Shown here piece by piece: positions 18,759 to 28,800 of a DNA stretch of 64,000 nt. Below the pieces are notes generated by a model. It worked only from the letters and a program-made list of their open reading frames with translations. It made no database searches and was not told the origin of the DNA. The position numbers and the translations under genes are program-made. The stretch is from Acidobacteria bacterium Mor1. GTDB taxonomy: Bacteria > Acidobacteriota > Polarisedimenticolia > Polarisedimenticolales > Polarisedimenticolaceae. The stretch lies in the NCBI GenBank assembly GCA_001664505.1, contig CP011806.1, positions 2,296,487-2,360,486 of the forward strand. The letters are read 5' to 3'. Every line of letters starts with the position of its first letter. The first letter of the stretch is position 1.

Positions 18759-18786
18759 GTTACCGGCGGCTTGAAAGCGGTATGAA
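18759..18786 (+). promoter_or_regulatory. Candidate promoter of the Ser/Thr kinase gene
   Basis: GTTACCGG (18759-18766), a 14-base spacer ending CGG and TATGAA (18781-18786) lie 52 bases before the TTG start of the kinase gene. The motif and the spacing match the opposite-strand element at 18692-18719; the two GTTACCGG boxes form an inverted repeat of 11-base arms with one mismatch. This suggests that kinase and secreted-protein operon are controlled by the same factor. Confidence 0.45.
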
Positions 18787-18837
18787 GCCCGTTGCCGGGG
18801 TAGACTGCGCCCGCGACCATGCCCTCGAGGAGGCACC

Positions 18838-21453
18838 TTGAGCGAATCAAATCGTTGTCCATCCTGCGGCGCGGCCCTGGGTCCCCAGGATGTCGCCGAG
18901 GGGGGTTGTCCCAACTGTCTGCTGGAACTTGCCCTGGGAGAGGACGAGACCGTTGTCTCGCGCCCTGCCGCCGGCTCGGAAGAAGCCGGCGCGGACCTCG
19001 TGGCCGGGACCGAGGTCGGCCCCTATCGGATCGAGCGGACCCTGGGCGAAGGGGGTATGGGGCGGGTGTACCTGGCTACCCAGGAGCAACCGGTCCGGCG
19101 CCGGGTGGCGCTCAAACTGATCAAACGGGGGATGGACAGCCGGCAGGTGGTGACCCGCTTCGAGGCCGAACGCCAGGCCCTTGCGCGCATGGATCACCCG
19201 TCGATCGCCCGGGTCTTCGATGCAGGCGAAGCCCCCGACGGGCGGCCGTTCTTCGCCATGGAGTACATCGAGGGGGTCGCGATCACCGAATACTGCGACC
19301 GACAGCAGCTCTCGACCCGAGACCGCCTCGCCCTGTTCAACAAGGTCTGCTTCGGCCTGCAGCACGCCCACCAGAAGGGTGTCCTGCACCGGGACATCAA
19401 ACCGAGCAACGTGCTGGTCGGGACGGTCGATGGCCAGGCGGTACCGAAGATCATCGACTTCGGCGTGGCCAAGGCCATCGAACAGCCGCTGACCGAGCGT
19501 TCGCTGTTCACCGAGATGGGGGTTTTGATCGGAACCCCCGAGTACATGAGCCCCGAGCAGGCGGCGGTCAACCCGCTGGACGTCGACACCCGCAGCGACG
19601 TCTACTCCCTGGGGGTGCTGCTCTACGAGATGCTGACCGGGGCGCTCCCCTTCGACTCCGGGGAACTCCGCTCCGCCGCCTATGACGAGATCCTGCGCCG
19701 CATCCGCGAGGAGACCCCCTCCAAGCCGAGCGCCCGGCTCAGCGAACTGGGAGCCCGGGCCGCGACCCTGGCCGGCAGCCGGCGCTCGGACCCGGCCGGC
19801 CTGCGCCGCAGCCTGGCCGGCGACCTGGACGTGATCGTCATGAAATCGCTGGAGAAGGAGCGCGAGCGGCGCTACGGCTCGGCGGCGGAGATGGCCGCCG
19901 ACATCCAGCGGCACCTGGACAACGAGCCGATCGCCGCGCGGCCGCCCAGTGCGAGCTATCAACTCGGCAAGCTGGTGCGGCGCAACCAACTGGCGTCCGC
20001 CTTCGTCGCCACCGTGGCCCTGCTGCTGATCGTCGCCACGGTCTGGCTCAGCCTGCTCTATCGCAGTTCACAGAAGAACCTGGAACGGGCGCTGGCCGCA
20101 GAACAGGACGCGGAGCGCAAAGCGGCCACGGCCAGCGCGGTCTCCGACTTTCTGATCGACGTTTTCGAAGTCTCCGATCCCAATTCGGGCATGGGCCGAA
20201 CGGTCACCGCGCGAGAGTTGCTGGAGAAGGCGGCGGCGCGAATCGACGGCGAGCTGCAGGAACAGCCCGAGGTCAAGGGCACGCTGCAAAATGCCATGGG
20301 CAACGTCTACCAGAGCCTGGGCCTCTACGAACAGGCGGAAGGGTTGCACCGTGACGCCGTCGGGCTGCGCGAGCAGCTGGGGCTGACCGAGACCTACGAA
20401 GGTGCCCGGGGCCTGACCGATCTGGCCCTGAGCCTCAACCAACTCGGGCAGTTCGAGGAAGCCGAGGCCCAGGCGCTGCAGGCGTTGGCCTTTCAGGAGC
20501 AGACCTTCGGCCCGGACTCCCTCGAGGTCTCGACCACCGTCGAGGCGCTGGGGGCGATCGCCGCCGACGCCGGCCGGGAAACCGAGGCCCGCGACTACTT
20601 TCAACGAAGTCTCGATATCCGTCAGGCCTCACCGGACACCGAGCCGCTGCAGCTGGCGTACGCGCTGAACAACCTGGGGCAGTCCCACATGCGGCTAGGC
20701 GACAACGACAAGGCGGCCGAGCTGTTCGAGAGCTCCCTGGAGCTCCGCGAGGAGACTCTCGGCAGCGATCACCCCAGTGTGGGCCACGCCTCCGCCGGGC
20801 TGGCGGAGCTCTATCGGCGGATGGGGCGACCCGACGAGTCGCGGGCGCTGTTCGAGAAGGCGCTGGCAAACCGGGAGAAATCGCTGGACGCCGATCATCC
20901 CCAGTTCGCCTACACCCTGAACAACTACGGCCTGTTGCTGCGCAACGAAGGGGACCCCGCTGCCGCCGTGGTGGTCCACGAACGCAGCCTGGCGATCCGC
21001 GAGAAGGCGTTCGGCCCCGACCATCCGCTGATGCCGGTGACCCTGGACAACCTGGGCCGCTCCTACCACATGGCCAAGATGTACGAGAAGGCGGACGCGA
21101 CCTTCCAGCGGGCCAAGCAGACGGCGGACCGCATCCTCGAGCCGGACCACTCGACCCATGGCTTCATCGGCAACAACTACGGATTGATGCTGTCGGAGGT
21201 CAATCGCTGGAACGAGGCGGAACCGCACTTCCTGCGCGCCATCGAGGTCTGGAGCAAGTCCCTCGGCGAGGACCACACTTTGGTCGCGACCGCCTCGTAC
21301 AACGTGGCCGGCCTCTACGTCCGCACCGGGCGCATCCCCCTGGCGATCGAGCACTGCACCCGTGCCCTCGAGATCCGCGAGGCACAACTCGGGGTGGACC
21401 ATCCGCTGACCAAGGGCACCCGCCAGAGCCTGGAGTCGATCTCCGGCAAGTAG
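18838..21453 (+). CDS. Membrane Ser/Thr protein kinase with zinc ribbon and TPR sensor
   Basis: An 871-residue eukaryotic-like kinase. An N-terminal zinc ribbon (CPSCG...CPNC, residues 7-27) precedes the kinase domain (about 60-365): P-loop LGEGGMGRVYLA, Lys93 in VALKLIK, HRD at 184-186 in HRDIKPSN, DFG at 207-209 and the activation segment GTPEYMSPEQ. All catalytic residues are present. A transmembrane helix spans about 387-408, followed by a coiled coil and then about eight kinesin-light-chain-like TPRs (470-860; repeats of the form ALNNLGQSHMRLGDNDKAAELFE). The TPR part is probably extracytoplasmic. The start is TTG at 18838 with GAGGAGG five bases upstream. It is divergent from the giant secreted-protein operon with a matched promoter. 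Confidence 0.92.
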   Translation: MSESNRCPSCGAALGPQDVAEGGCPNCLLELALGEDETVVSRPAAGSEEAGADLVAGTEVGPYRIERTLGEGGMGRVYLATQEQPVRRRVALKLIKRGMDSRQVVTRFEAERQALARMDHPSIARVFDAGEAPDGRPFFAMEYIEGVAITEYCDRQQLSTRDRLALFNKVCFGLQHAHQKGVLHRDIKPSNVLVGTVDGQAVPKIIDFGVAKAIEQPLTERSLFTEMGVLIGTPEYMSPEQAAVNPLDVDTRSDVYSLGVLLYEMLTGALPFDSGELRSAAYDEILRRIREETPSKPSARLSELGARAATLAGSRRSDPAGLRRSLAGDLDVIVMKSLEKERERRYGSAAEMAADIQRHLDNEPIAARPPSASYQLGKLVRRNQLASAFVATVALLLIVATVWLSLLYRSSQKNLERALAAEQDAERKAATASAVSDFLIDVFEVSDPNSGMGRTVTARELLEKAAARIDGELQEQPEVKGTLQNAMGNVYQSLGLYEQAEGLHRDAVGLREQLGLTETYEGARGLTDLALSLNQLGQFEEAEAQALQALAFQEQTFGPDSLEVSTTVEALGAIAADAGRETEARDYFQRSLDIRQASPDTEPLQLAYALNNLGQSHMRLGDNDKAAELFESSLELREETLGSDHPSVGHASAGLAELYRRMGRPDESRALFEKALANREKSLDADHPQFAYTLNNYGLLLRNEGDPAAAVVVHERSLAIREKAFGPDHPLMPVTLDNLGRSYHMAKMYEKADATFQRAKQTADRILEPDHSTHGFIGNNYGLMLSEVNRWNEAEPHFLRAIEVWSKSLGEDHTLVATASYNVAGLYVRTGRIPLAIEHCTRALEIREAQLGVDHPLTKGTRQSLESISGK

Positions 21454-21474
21454 GACGCACCGCCGGGCGCCGAA

Positions 21475-21927
21475 TCAGTCCTCGAAGCCCCGGTCGGTCA
21501 GCCGCATCATCGTCGCCAGCAGCGTCGCGATCAGCCGGGTCTCGCCCCCCTGGTGCGCGAGGACGTCGGAGCGGCAGACCGTCAGGGTCTTCCCCGAGCG
21601 GATCACCTCTCCCCGGGCGACGAAGCGCTCACCGGCGGCCGGCGCCAGCAGGTTGACCTTGAACTCCACCGACATCACCGCCGAACCGGCGTCCATCAAG
21701 GTCCGCGCGGCGTAGCCGGCGGCGCTGTCGGCGATCGAGGTGATCACCCCGGCGTGGACGAAGCCGTGCTGCTGCACGATCTCGTCGGAGAACGGCAACT
21801 CGATCTCGACCACCCCCGGCTCGATCCGCCCGAGGCGGGCGCCCATCAGCGCCATCGCCTTCTGGCGGTCGAAGCTGGCGCGGATCTTCGGCTCGTAGTC
21901 GGCGTCGCGGACGACTCGGTCGCTCAC
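21475..21927 (-). CDS. PaaI-family hotdog-fold thioesterase
   Basis: A 150-residue hotdog-fold acyl-CoA thioesterase of the PaaI/YigI class, which hydrolyses acyl-CoA or aryl-CoA esters in the cytoplasm. The signature is HGFVHAGVITSIADSAAGYAA, where the conserved glycine and the Asp of the active-site helix are present, followed by SVEFKVNLLAPAAGERFVARGEV and the C-terminal strand ETRLIATLLATMM. The start is GTG at 21927, with GGGAGAG just upstream; the longer open frame upstream lacks this pattern. It converges on the kinase gene with a gap of 21 bases. The physiological ester is unknown; phenylacetyl-CoA genes are not seen in the window. Confidence 0.88.
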   Translation of the reverse strand: MSDRVVRDADYEPKIRASFDRQKAMALMGARLGRIEPGVVEIELPFSDEIVQQHGFVHAGVITSIADSAAGYAARTLMDAGSAVMSVEFKVNLLAPAAGERFVARGEVIRSGKTLTVCRSDVLAHQGGETRLIATLLATMMRLTDRGFED

Positions 21928-22034
21928 GGTCTCTCCCTCGCACGGCCGCGAGCCTGACGGCGGCAACAGGCCGGACCGCCAGTATAGAGACCGCTCCTCC
22001 GGAGAAACCGCGGAGACCGGGTCGCCGCCGGAGC

Positions 22035-22523
22035 TCAGTCCCCGAGGACGGCGACCAGAGTCGAGCGATCCGCCGCCGGGACGGAAGCCTCGGCCATGTC
22101 CCAGTCGGTCAGCACCCGGATCATCACCTCGCGGGAACGCCGGCTGAAATCGTGGACCTTGACCAGACCCGAGCCGGCCTCGGTGACTCCCTGCAGCTCG
22201 AGGGTCCTGGCCCCCTCCCTCCGGGCGAACACCAGCAGGGCGGTATCGGACTCGGCGCCGCTCTCGACCCGGTCGAGCCGGGCCCGGTAGCGGCCGACCG
22301 GCGCGCCATCCACCGAGATCACGTAGAGCCCGGTGGCCGGGTTGGCGTAGTCCACCATGCAGACCCGCAATTCCCCGGGAGCGTGGCCGGAGCCGTCCGG
22401 CAAGACGAAGGGAGCCTCGACCTGGGCACTGAAGCACCCGTCGAGGGCGGCTACCGCCGACCCGCTCACGGCGAGAACGACGACCGCAACGAACAACAAC
22501 ACAACGTCGAAACGCTTTGCCAT
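22035..22523 (-). CDS. Small secreted protein of unknown function
   Basis: A 162-residue exported protein. Residues 1-25 are a signal peptide (VVLLFVAVVVLAVSGSAVA). The mature part has two cysteines (DGCFSAQ and LRVCMVD) that may pair, a hydrophobic strand LYVISVDGAPVGRYRARLD and a C-terminal segment rich in charged residues. I do not recognise the family. The start is well supported: AAGGAGG lies six bases before the ATG. It is divergent from the RHS gene across an AT-rich intergenic region, so it could be co-regulated with it; an immunity role for the RHS protein is conceivable but nothing in the sequence shows it. Confidence 0.7.
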   Translation of the reverse strand: MAKRFDVVLLFVAVVVLAVSGSAVAALDGCFSAQVEAPFVLPDGSGHAPGELRVCMVDYANPATGLYVISVDGAPVGRYRARLDRVESGAESDTALLVFARREGARTLELQGVTEAGSGLVKVHDFSRRSREVMIRVLTDWDMAEASVPAADRSTLVAVLGD

Positions 22524-22852
22524 TGGCTACCTCCTTGGAGTCAGCCCTCAAACCTCCGAAATGTTTCTCTACCCGTGCTTTGAAACGAGCCTAACCCCGG
22601 TTTCGGTTGCAGCCTTCCGACGAGCCATAAAAATTCTAAAAACATTATTCCGGCGGGATTATTGGATCGAGATCGTTCTTGACACGGTCCAAATGGGTCC
22701 GGATTTGTTCGCCTGTCCAATTACAAATTTGCAAACAAACATCCGTGCGGTAACAGAACCCAGAACGACTCATCTCATGTCTTGAAGGCGGTTAACAGAC
22801 ACATGCCTGCGGGGGAGGGTTCAACCGCGCGGGCCACTGCACGAGAACGAGG
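22524..22852. other. AT-rich divergent intergenic region before the RHS gene
   Basis: This 329-base gap separates the small secreted protein (leftward) from the RHS gene (rightward). It is clearly richer in A and T than its neighbours, with runs such as ATAAAAATTCTAAAAACATT near 22627-22646. It holds a TTGACA box at 22679. I see no convincing gene; the short open frames have no ribosome-binding site and no protein-like pattern. Confidence 0.7.
22679..22707 (+). promoter_or_regulatory. Candidate promoter of the RHS gene
   Basis: TTGACA at 22679-22684 is a perfect -35 hexamer. A 17-base spacer leads to GATTTG, a poor -10. The ten bases TTGACACGGT recur exactly in the putative promoter of the secreted Asp-box protein (minus strand, 40735-40726). 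The leader to the ATG would be about 140 bases. The weak -10 keeps confidence low. Confidence 0.3.
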
Positions 22853-25800
22853 ATGGTCATGCCGAGTGGTCGTACTTCCCACGGGCGCAGCACTGTCGCG
22901 GCGCTGCTTTTCCTTCTCCTTCCGGGCCTGGCCCTGGCGCTACCCGGAGAGGTCCAGGACCTCAATTTCTCCGGCGCCGACAGCCTGGCCTGGACCGCCG
23001 CCTCCGGTGCAGCCGGGCACCACATCTACCGGGGCACCCTGAGCGGGTTGGCCGGCGGAGACGACGGGCAATGCCTGATCGGCTCGATCCCCGGCACCAC
23101 GGCGACCGTCGCCGACGACCCAGCCCCCGGAACCGGCTTCTTCTACCTGGCCACCGGCTTCGACGCCGACGGCGAGGGAGCTACCGGGCCCGACAGCAAC
23201 GCGGCGCCGCGTAATCCCACGGTCCCCTGTGTCCCCGCCCGGCGGCTGCTGGGCCTGACTGTCGACGGCGACCCGGGCGACGGCGTCAGCGACGGAGTCG
23301 AGCCGCTGCAGAACCCCAGCGTCTACGACCGCTCCAGCAAGCGTGAACGCGCCGGCGTGTTCCTCCACACCGGCGAGGTGTTCCTCCAGGCCACCGACCT
23401 GATGATCCCCGGCCGTGGTATCGACTGGGCCTTCCAGCGCACCTACCGCAGCCAGATCGGCTACGACGGCCCCCTGGGCAACAACTGGGACTTCCGGCTC
23501 GACAGCCGGCTGGTGCCGCTGGGTACCGACGTGCGCTACCACGACGGCACCGGACGGGACGAAATCTTCGGCCGCATCAGCGCCACCGACTTCACCTCCC
23601 CTGCCGGCCGCTACGACGTGCTGATCGAAAACCCCGACGGCTCGTTCAGCATGCGTCAGCCCGACGGCATGATCCTCGACTACCACGGTTTCGACGGCAG
23701 CAACCTGCAGGGCGTGCTCGAGTCGATCGTCGACGCCCGGGGCAACGTCATCGTGCTGCGCTACGACACCCAGGCGCTCTTGACCGAGGCGATCGACAGC
23801 CTCGGACGCTCGGTGGAGTACGACTACTACCCCGAGGGACGGCTACGGGTGGTCCGGGACCACACCGGCCGTGAGGTCGGCTTCACCTACGACCCCGAGG
23901 GCAACCTGCAGAGCGTGACGACGCCGACGGTGACCGGGACGCCCCAGGGGAACGACTTCCCCAGCGGCAAGCGGACGACCTACACCTATTCCAGCGGCTT
24001 CGGCGACGAGTCGCTGAACCATGATCTGTTGACCGTCACGGCCCCCAACGAGCAGCCGGGCGGACCTGCTTTCTACACCTTCACCTACAACACCGGTGGC
24101 GGCGATCCGCTGGATGTCGGCCGGGTGGAAACCTGGGTCGCGGGCGGCACCAACGGCAGCGGCGTCGCCGCAGGCGGCACCAACACCTTCTCCTACGCCT
24201 ACCCGAACCCCGGCGGCAACCCGGCGGACCTGACCCTGCCCCGCCGCACCACCACCGTCAGCGACCGGGCGGGCAACGCCGGCGAGTACGTGCACAACGT
24301 CAACGGCCACTGCGTTACCGTGACCGACTTCACCAACCGCGGCGTGCGGCCTGGTGAAGGGGACTACGTCAGCAGCTACACCTACAACGCCGACGGCGAG
24401 CAGGTCGTCGCGGTCTTCCCCGAGGGGAACCGCATCGAGTACGCCTACGACTCGCCGGGCGCCGACCGCTTCCGCGAAGGCAACCTGCTGGAGATGCGCC
24501 GCATCGCCGACACCTCCGCCTCGGGCGGCCGGGGCGACGGCCGCGGCGGCGAACTGGAAGACCTGGTCTGGACCTACACCTACGAACCGGTATTCAACAC
24601 CGCGAGTTCGCTCACCGAGCCCCGGGGCAACGACGCGACCTACGTGCCCCAGAACGGCGGCGCCCAGTCGGCGGCCCGCTACACCACCACCTGGACCTAC
24701 GACTACCAGGAGGGAGACCGGGCGCTCAACGGAATCGCCGATCTGGCGACCCGCTGGGGCATCGACCTGACCGGCCTGACCGACCTGCTCGGAGACCTCA
24801 ACGGAGACAGCCTGACCGATCAGGCGGTGGGCAACCGGGTGCGCCGCACCGACCCGCCGGTGCTCCTCGATCCGGCCTCGTTCCAGGCGGGGATCGAGGG
24901 GGACACGAGCCAGGATGTGGTCAGCCTGTTCCGCTACAACGGCTTCGGCCAGATGATCGGCCAGACCGACCCCGAAGGTAACGAAGACACCCTGATCTAC
25001 CACCCCGAGAACGATCCCGACGGCGACGGCAACACCACGCCTGCTCCCGCCGACGGCCGTGTGCTCGACACGAGCGACGGCGGCTACCAGGCGGCGCATC
25101 TGTTCGACGTCGCCTCGGATCCGATTCGCAACAACGGCACCGACCCGGCGCCGGCGAATATCCGCCACGACTGGCTCTACGACTCGGTCGGCAATGTGGT
25201 GCGTCTGGTCGACGGCCGCGGCATCGCCACCGCCTTCGTCTGGAACGAACTGAACCAGGAGGTCGAGCGCCGCACCGCCGCCGCCACCTCCGACGCGGCG
25301 GGCAGCATCGCCGACACCCCCACCGGACGGGGTGAGACCGGGCTGACCCCCTTCGCCTACATCACCCGTACTTCCTATGACGCCAACGACAACGTGGTGC
25401 GCATCGATATCGAGGACCGGGGAGGCGACCGGGATGTCGGCGGCTTCGCCGAGAGCGTCTACGAGTACGACATCCTCGATCAGGTGATCCGGGAAACCCG
25501 GGAGGTTTCGACCACCGAGGACATCGTCACCGAGTTCCGCTACGACGCCAACGAGAACATGGTGCGGACCGTCGCCCCCGAGGGGAACGAGACCACCACC
25601 GAGTACGACGAACGGGACCTGCTCTACAGCACCACCCGCGGCGCCTCAGGCCCCCGGGGCGGCACCCCGGCGGTAACCTTCCACTTCGTCGACGGCAACG
25701 AGAACGTCGTGCGCATCGACGATGCCCTGGGCAACCCCACCGACTACATCTTCGACGGCTACGACCGGCTGGTGACCGAGATCGACCAGGTCGGCAACAC

Positions 25801-28800
25801 CAAGGACTACCAGTACGATCCCGCCGGCAACAAGGTGCGTGAGGAGTTCCGTGGCCCGGTAGGCGGCCCGACGCCTGCGACTCGCAGCGGCGCGACCAAC
25901 GTCGACCTGCACATCATCGATTTCGGCTACGACGAACTGAACCGGCTGTTCGGCCAGGCTCAGGAGCTGTTCCTGCCCGTCGGCGCGACCACCGTCAACC
26001 CGCCGATCCTGTTCGAAGGCCCGGCGGCCCCCGGTGACGGATTCATCAATACGATCTACGAATACGACCGGGCCTCGCGCAAGACGTTCAGCGTCGAGGA
26101 CAGCGGCGCGGTCTACCGTTTCGAATACGACGGCGTCGACCGCCCCATCGTCAAGGTGCTGCCCGACGACAGCCCGACGATCCTGACCTACGACGCCAAC
26201 AACAACCTGATCGAGACCGAGGAGGTCGAACTGGCCTCGAAGCCGGGACCGCCCGACGAGGTGTTCTTCACCACCTACTTCTTCGACGCCCTGGACCGGC
26301 AGGTCCGCGCCGTCGACAACCAGGGACTGACCCACGAGCGGGAATACGACAGCCTGAGCGGCCTGCGCGCCGCCTCCGACGCCAACGGCCCCGCCGGCGG
26401 GACGATCAACCGCCGCTCGCCGGGGAACACCGGCATCGTGGTCCCGGTCAACGCCCCGGGTAACGTGACCCACTACACCTACGACGGCCTCGACCGGCTG
26501 ACCGTCACGTCGACGCTGCTGACCCCCAGCGGCCTGGGTGACGGCACCTTCAGCCCGGCGCTGGACCTGACCAACCCGGCCAACCCCGACGGCGAACTGA
26601 CGGTGATCGTCGACTGGGACGGCAACAGCCTGCGTCTGTCGGAAACCGACGACAAGGGGGATGTCACCACCTACACCTACGACAACCTCGACCGCAAGGT
26701 GCTGACGACCCACGATGACGGAACCACCCGGGCCTACGTCTACGACGCGGTGGACAACGTCATCGAGGAAACCGACCCCAACGGCACCGTGGTGACCCAG
26801 GTCTTCGACGACGCCTGGCGCCTGACCGACCGCACCAACGTCCCCGCCACCGGGGTGGTCGGCACCTCGAGCCAGACCTACGAGTACGACGGCCTGAGCC
26901 GGCCGACTTTCGGCTTCGACGACAACACCACCGACAGCGACGACGACGTGACCATCACCCGGGTCTACGATTCGCTCTCCCGGATGATCGAGGAGACCCA
27001 GTCGATCTCCGACGGCTCCGCAGATCAGACCACCAGCTACGGCTACCAGGCCGAGGACCAGAAGGTGGAGATGATCTACCCCGGCGGACGCCAGGTCTCC
27101 TACTTCTTCGACCCCGCCGGCCGCGTCGAGACCGTGGTCGACAGCTCCGGCAGCGAATCGGCGGACTACGAGTACTTCGGCATGTCCCGGGTCCACACCC
27201 GGATCTACGCCAACGGCGTGCGGTCGACCCAGCTCGACGATCCGGGCACCGCCGATATCGGCTACGACGGCTCTCGCCGCACCGTGGTCTACCGGCACCT
27301 GGAAGCCGGCGGCGGCCTGCTGTCGGGCTTCGACGCGACCCACGATCGCAACGGCAACCGCACCTCGGTGATCCGGCTCCACGACCCGGCCGGTCCCGAC
27401 AACGAGGGCCAGCTCCACACCTTCGACTCGGCCAACCGGCTGACCGGCTACCTCGAGGGCCCGCTGGACTTCGGCCGCAACCCGACGGGACCGCCGGTGG
27501 ACGACCAGCAGTTCGTCTACGACGGCAACGACAACGTGGTCCAGATCGACCGCAACGGGCAGTCCTTCGGATCCAGCCCGAGCAACATGAACGAGTACGA
27601 CGAGGTGCAGGCGGGCGGCGGCCGTGTCGATGACGGCGTGGCCGACGACTTCCTCGACGACCTGGCCACCGGCGCCGCCGACGGCCGCAACCTGACCCAT
27701 GACCGCAACGGCAACCTGACCCATAACGGCGAGAAGTTCTTCGAGTACGACTTCCGCGACCGGCTGGTCAACATTCTCGACGCCGGCATGAGCATCCAGA
27801 CCGTCAACACCTACGATGCCTTCGACCGCCGGGTCGAGCGGGAGAACCCGGGCGGCGGCGGCCCCGAGCCGTACATCCGCATCCTGTGGGCCGATCCCGA
27901 TCCGCTCAACGCCGCGGCCTACGAGATCGAGGAACAGGACGATCAGGGCAACACGATCCGCGAGGTGGTCTTCGGGCTCGATCCCGACGAGCGCCTGTGG
28001 CAGGTCAACATGTTCGGCGATCCCCAGTACTTCCTGGAAGACGACATCAACAACGTCGTCGCGCTGATCGACGCCCAGAACCCCCAGAACATCCTCGAGC
28101 GCTACACCTACGACGCCTTCGGCAAGCCCCAGATCGAGAACCAGAACAACCAGCCGGTGTTCGACGGCGGCGGCAACTACCTGCCGTTCAGCTCGTTCCA
28201 GAATGTCAACCTGTTCCAGGGTTGGCGCTACGAGCCGGAGTCGGGCAACCGCACCAGCAGCCTCAACAGCGACTGGGGCGGCATGTACTACCTGGACTCG
28301 GCGCTGTTCCTCGATCCGAACCTGGGGCGGATGATCACGCGGACCGCCAACTTCAACCCCTACGCCTTCGCCATGAACAACCCGGTCAGCCTCGGCCTGT
28401 GGTTGATCGCCGATCCGGTGATGGAAACCGGGCTCGACGTGGCCGAGAGTCTCGGCGAGAAGGCGCTGGAGACCGCTTCCGGCCTGGAGAACATGGGCAT
28501 CGACGGCGAGACGATCTCCGCGGGCAACGACGCCACCAGCGCCTTCGGCTGGGGGCTGACGGTCTTCGAACACGCCACCCAGGCGGGAGGCAAGGTCCTG
28601 TTCGAGACCGCCAAGCAGTCGGCCCGGGCGGACCTGGTGCGCCAGGGCCTGACCGCCGGCCAGGCGCTGCAGAAGGGCGCCCAGGCGGGCCAGACCACGA
28701 CCAAGCTGATCCAGGGCGCCAACACCGCCCAGCGGATGTCCAACGTGGCCTCCAACGCCGGCACCGCCATGTGGGTCGCCGGCGCCACGGCGGAAATCGT

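Noticed and set aside
23500-28200. Repeated DNA in the RHS gene considered as CRISPR or tandem repeats
   Set aside because: The repeats are degenerate, coding YD units without regular spacers.
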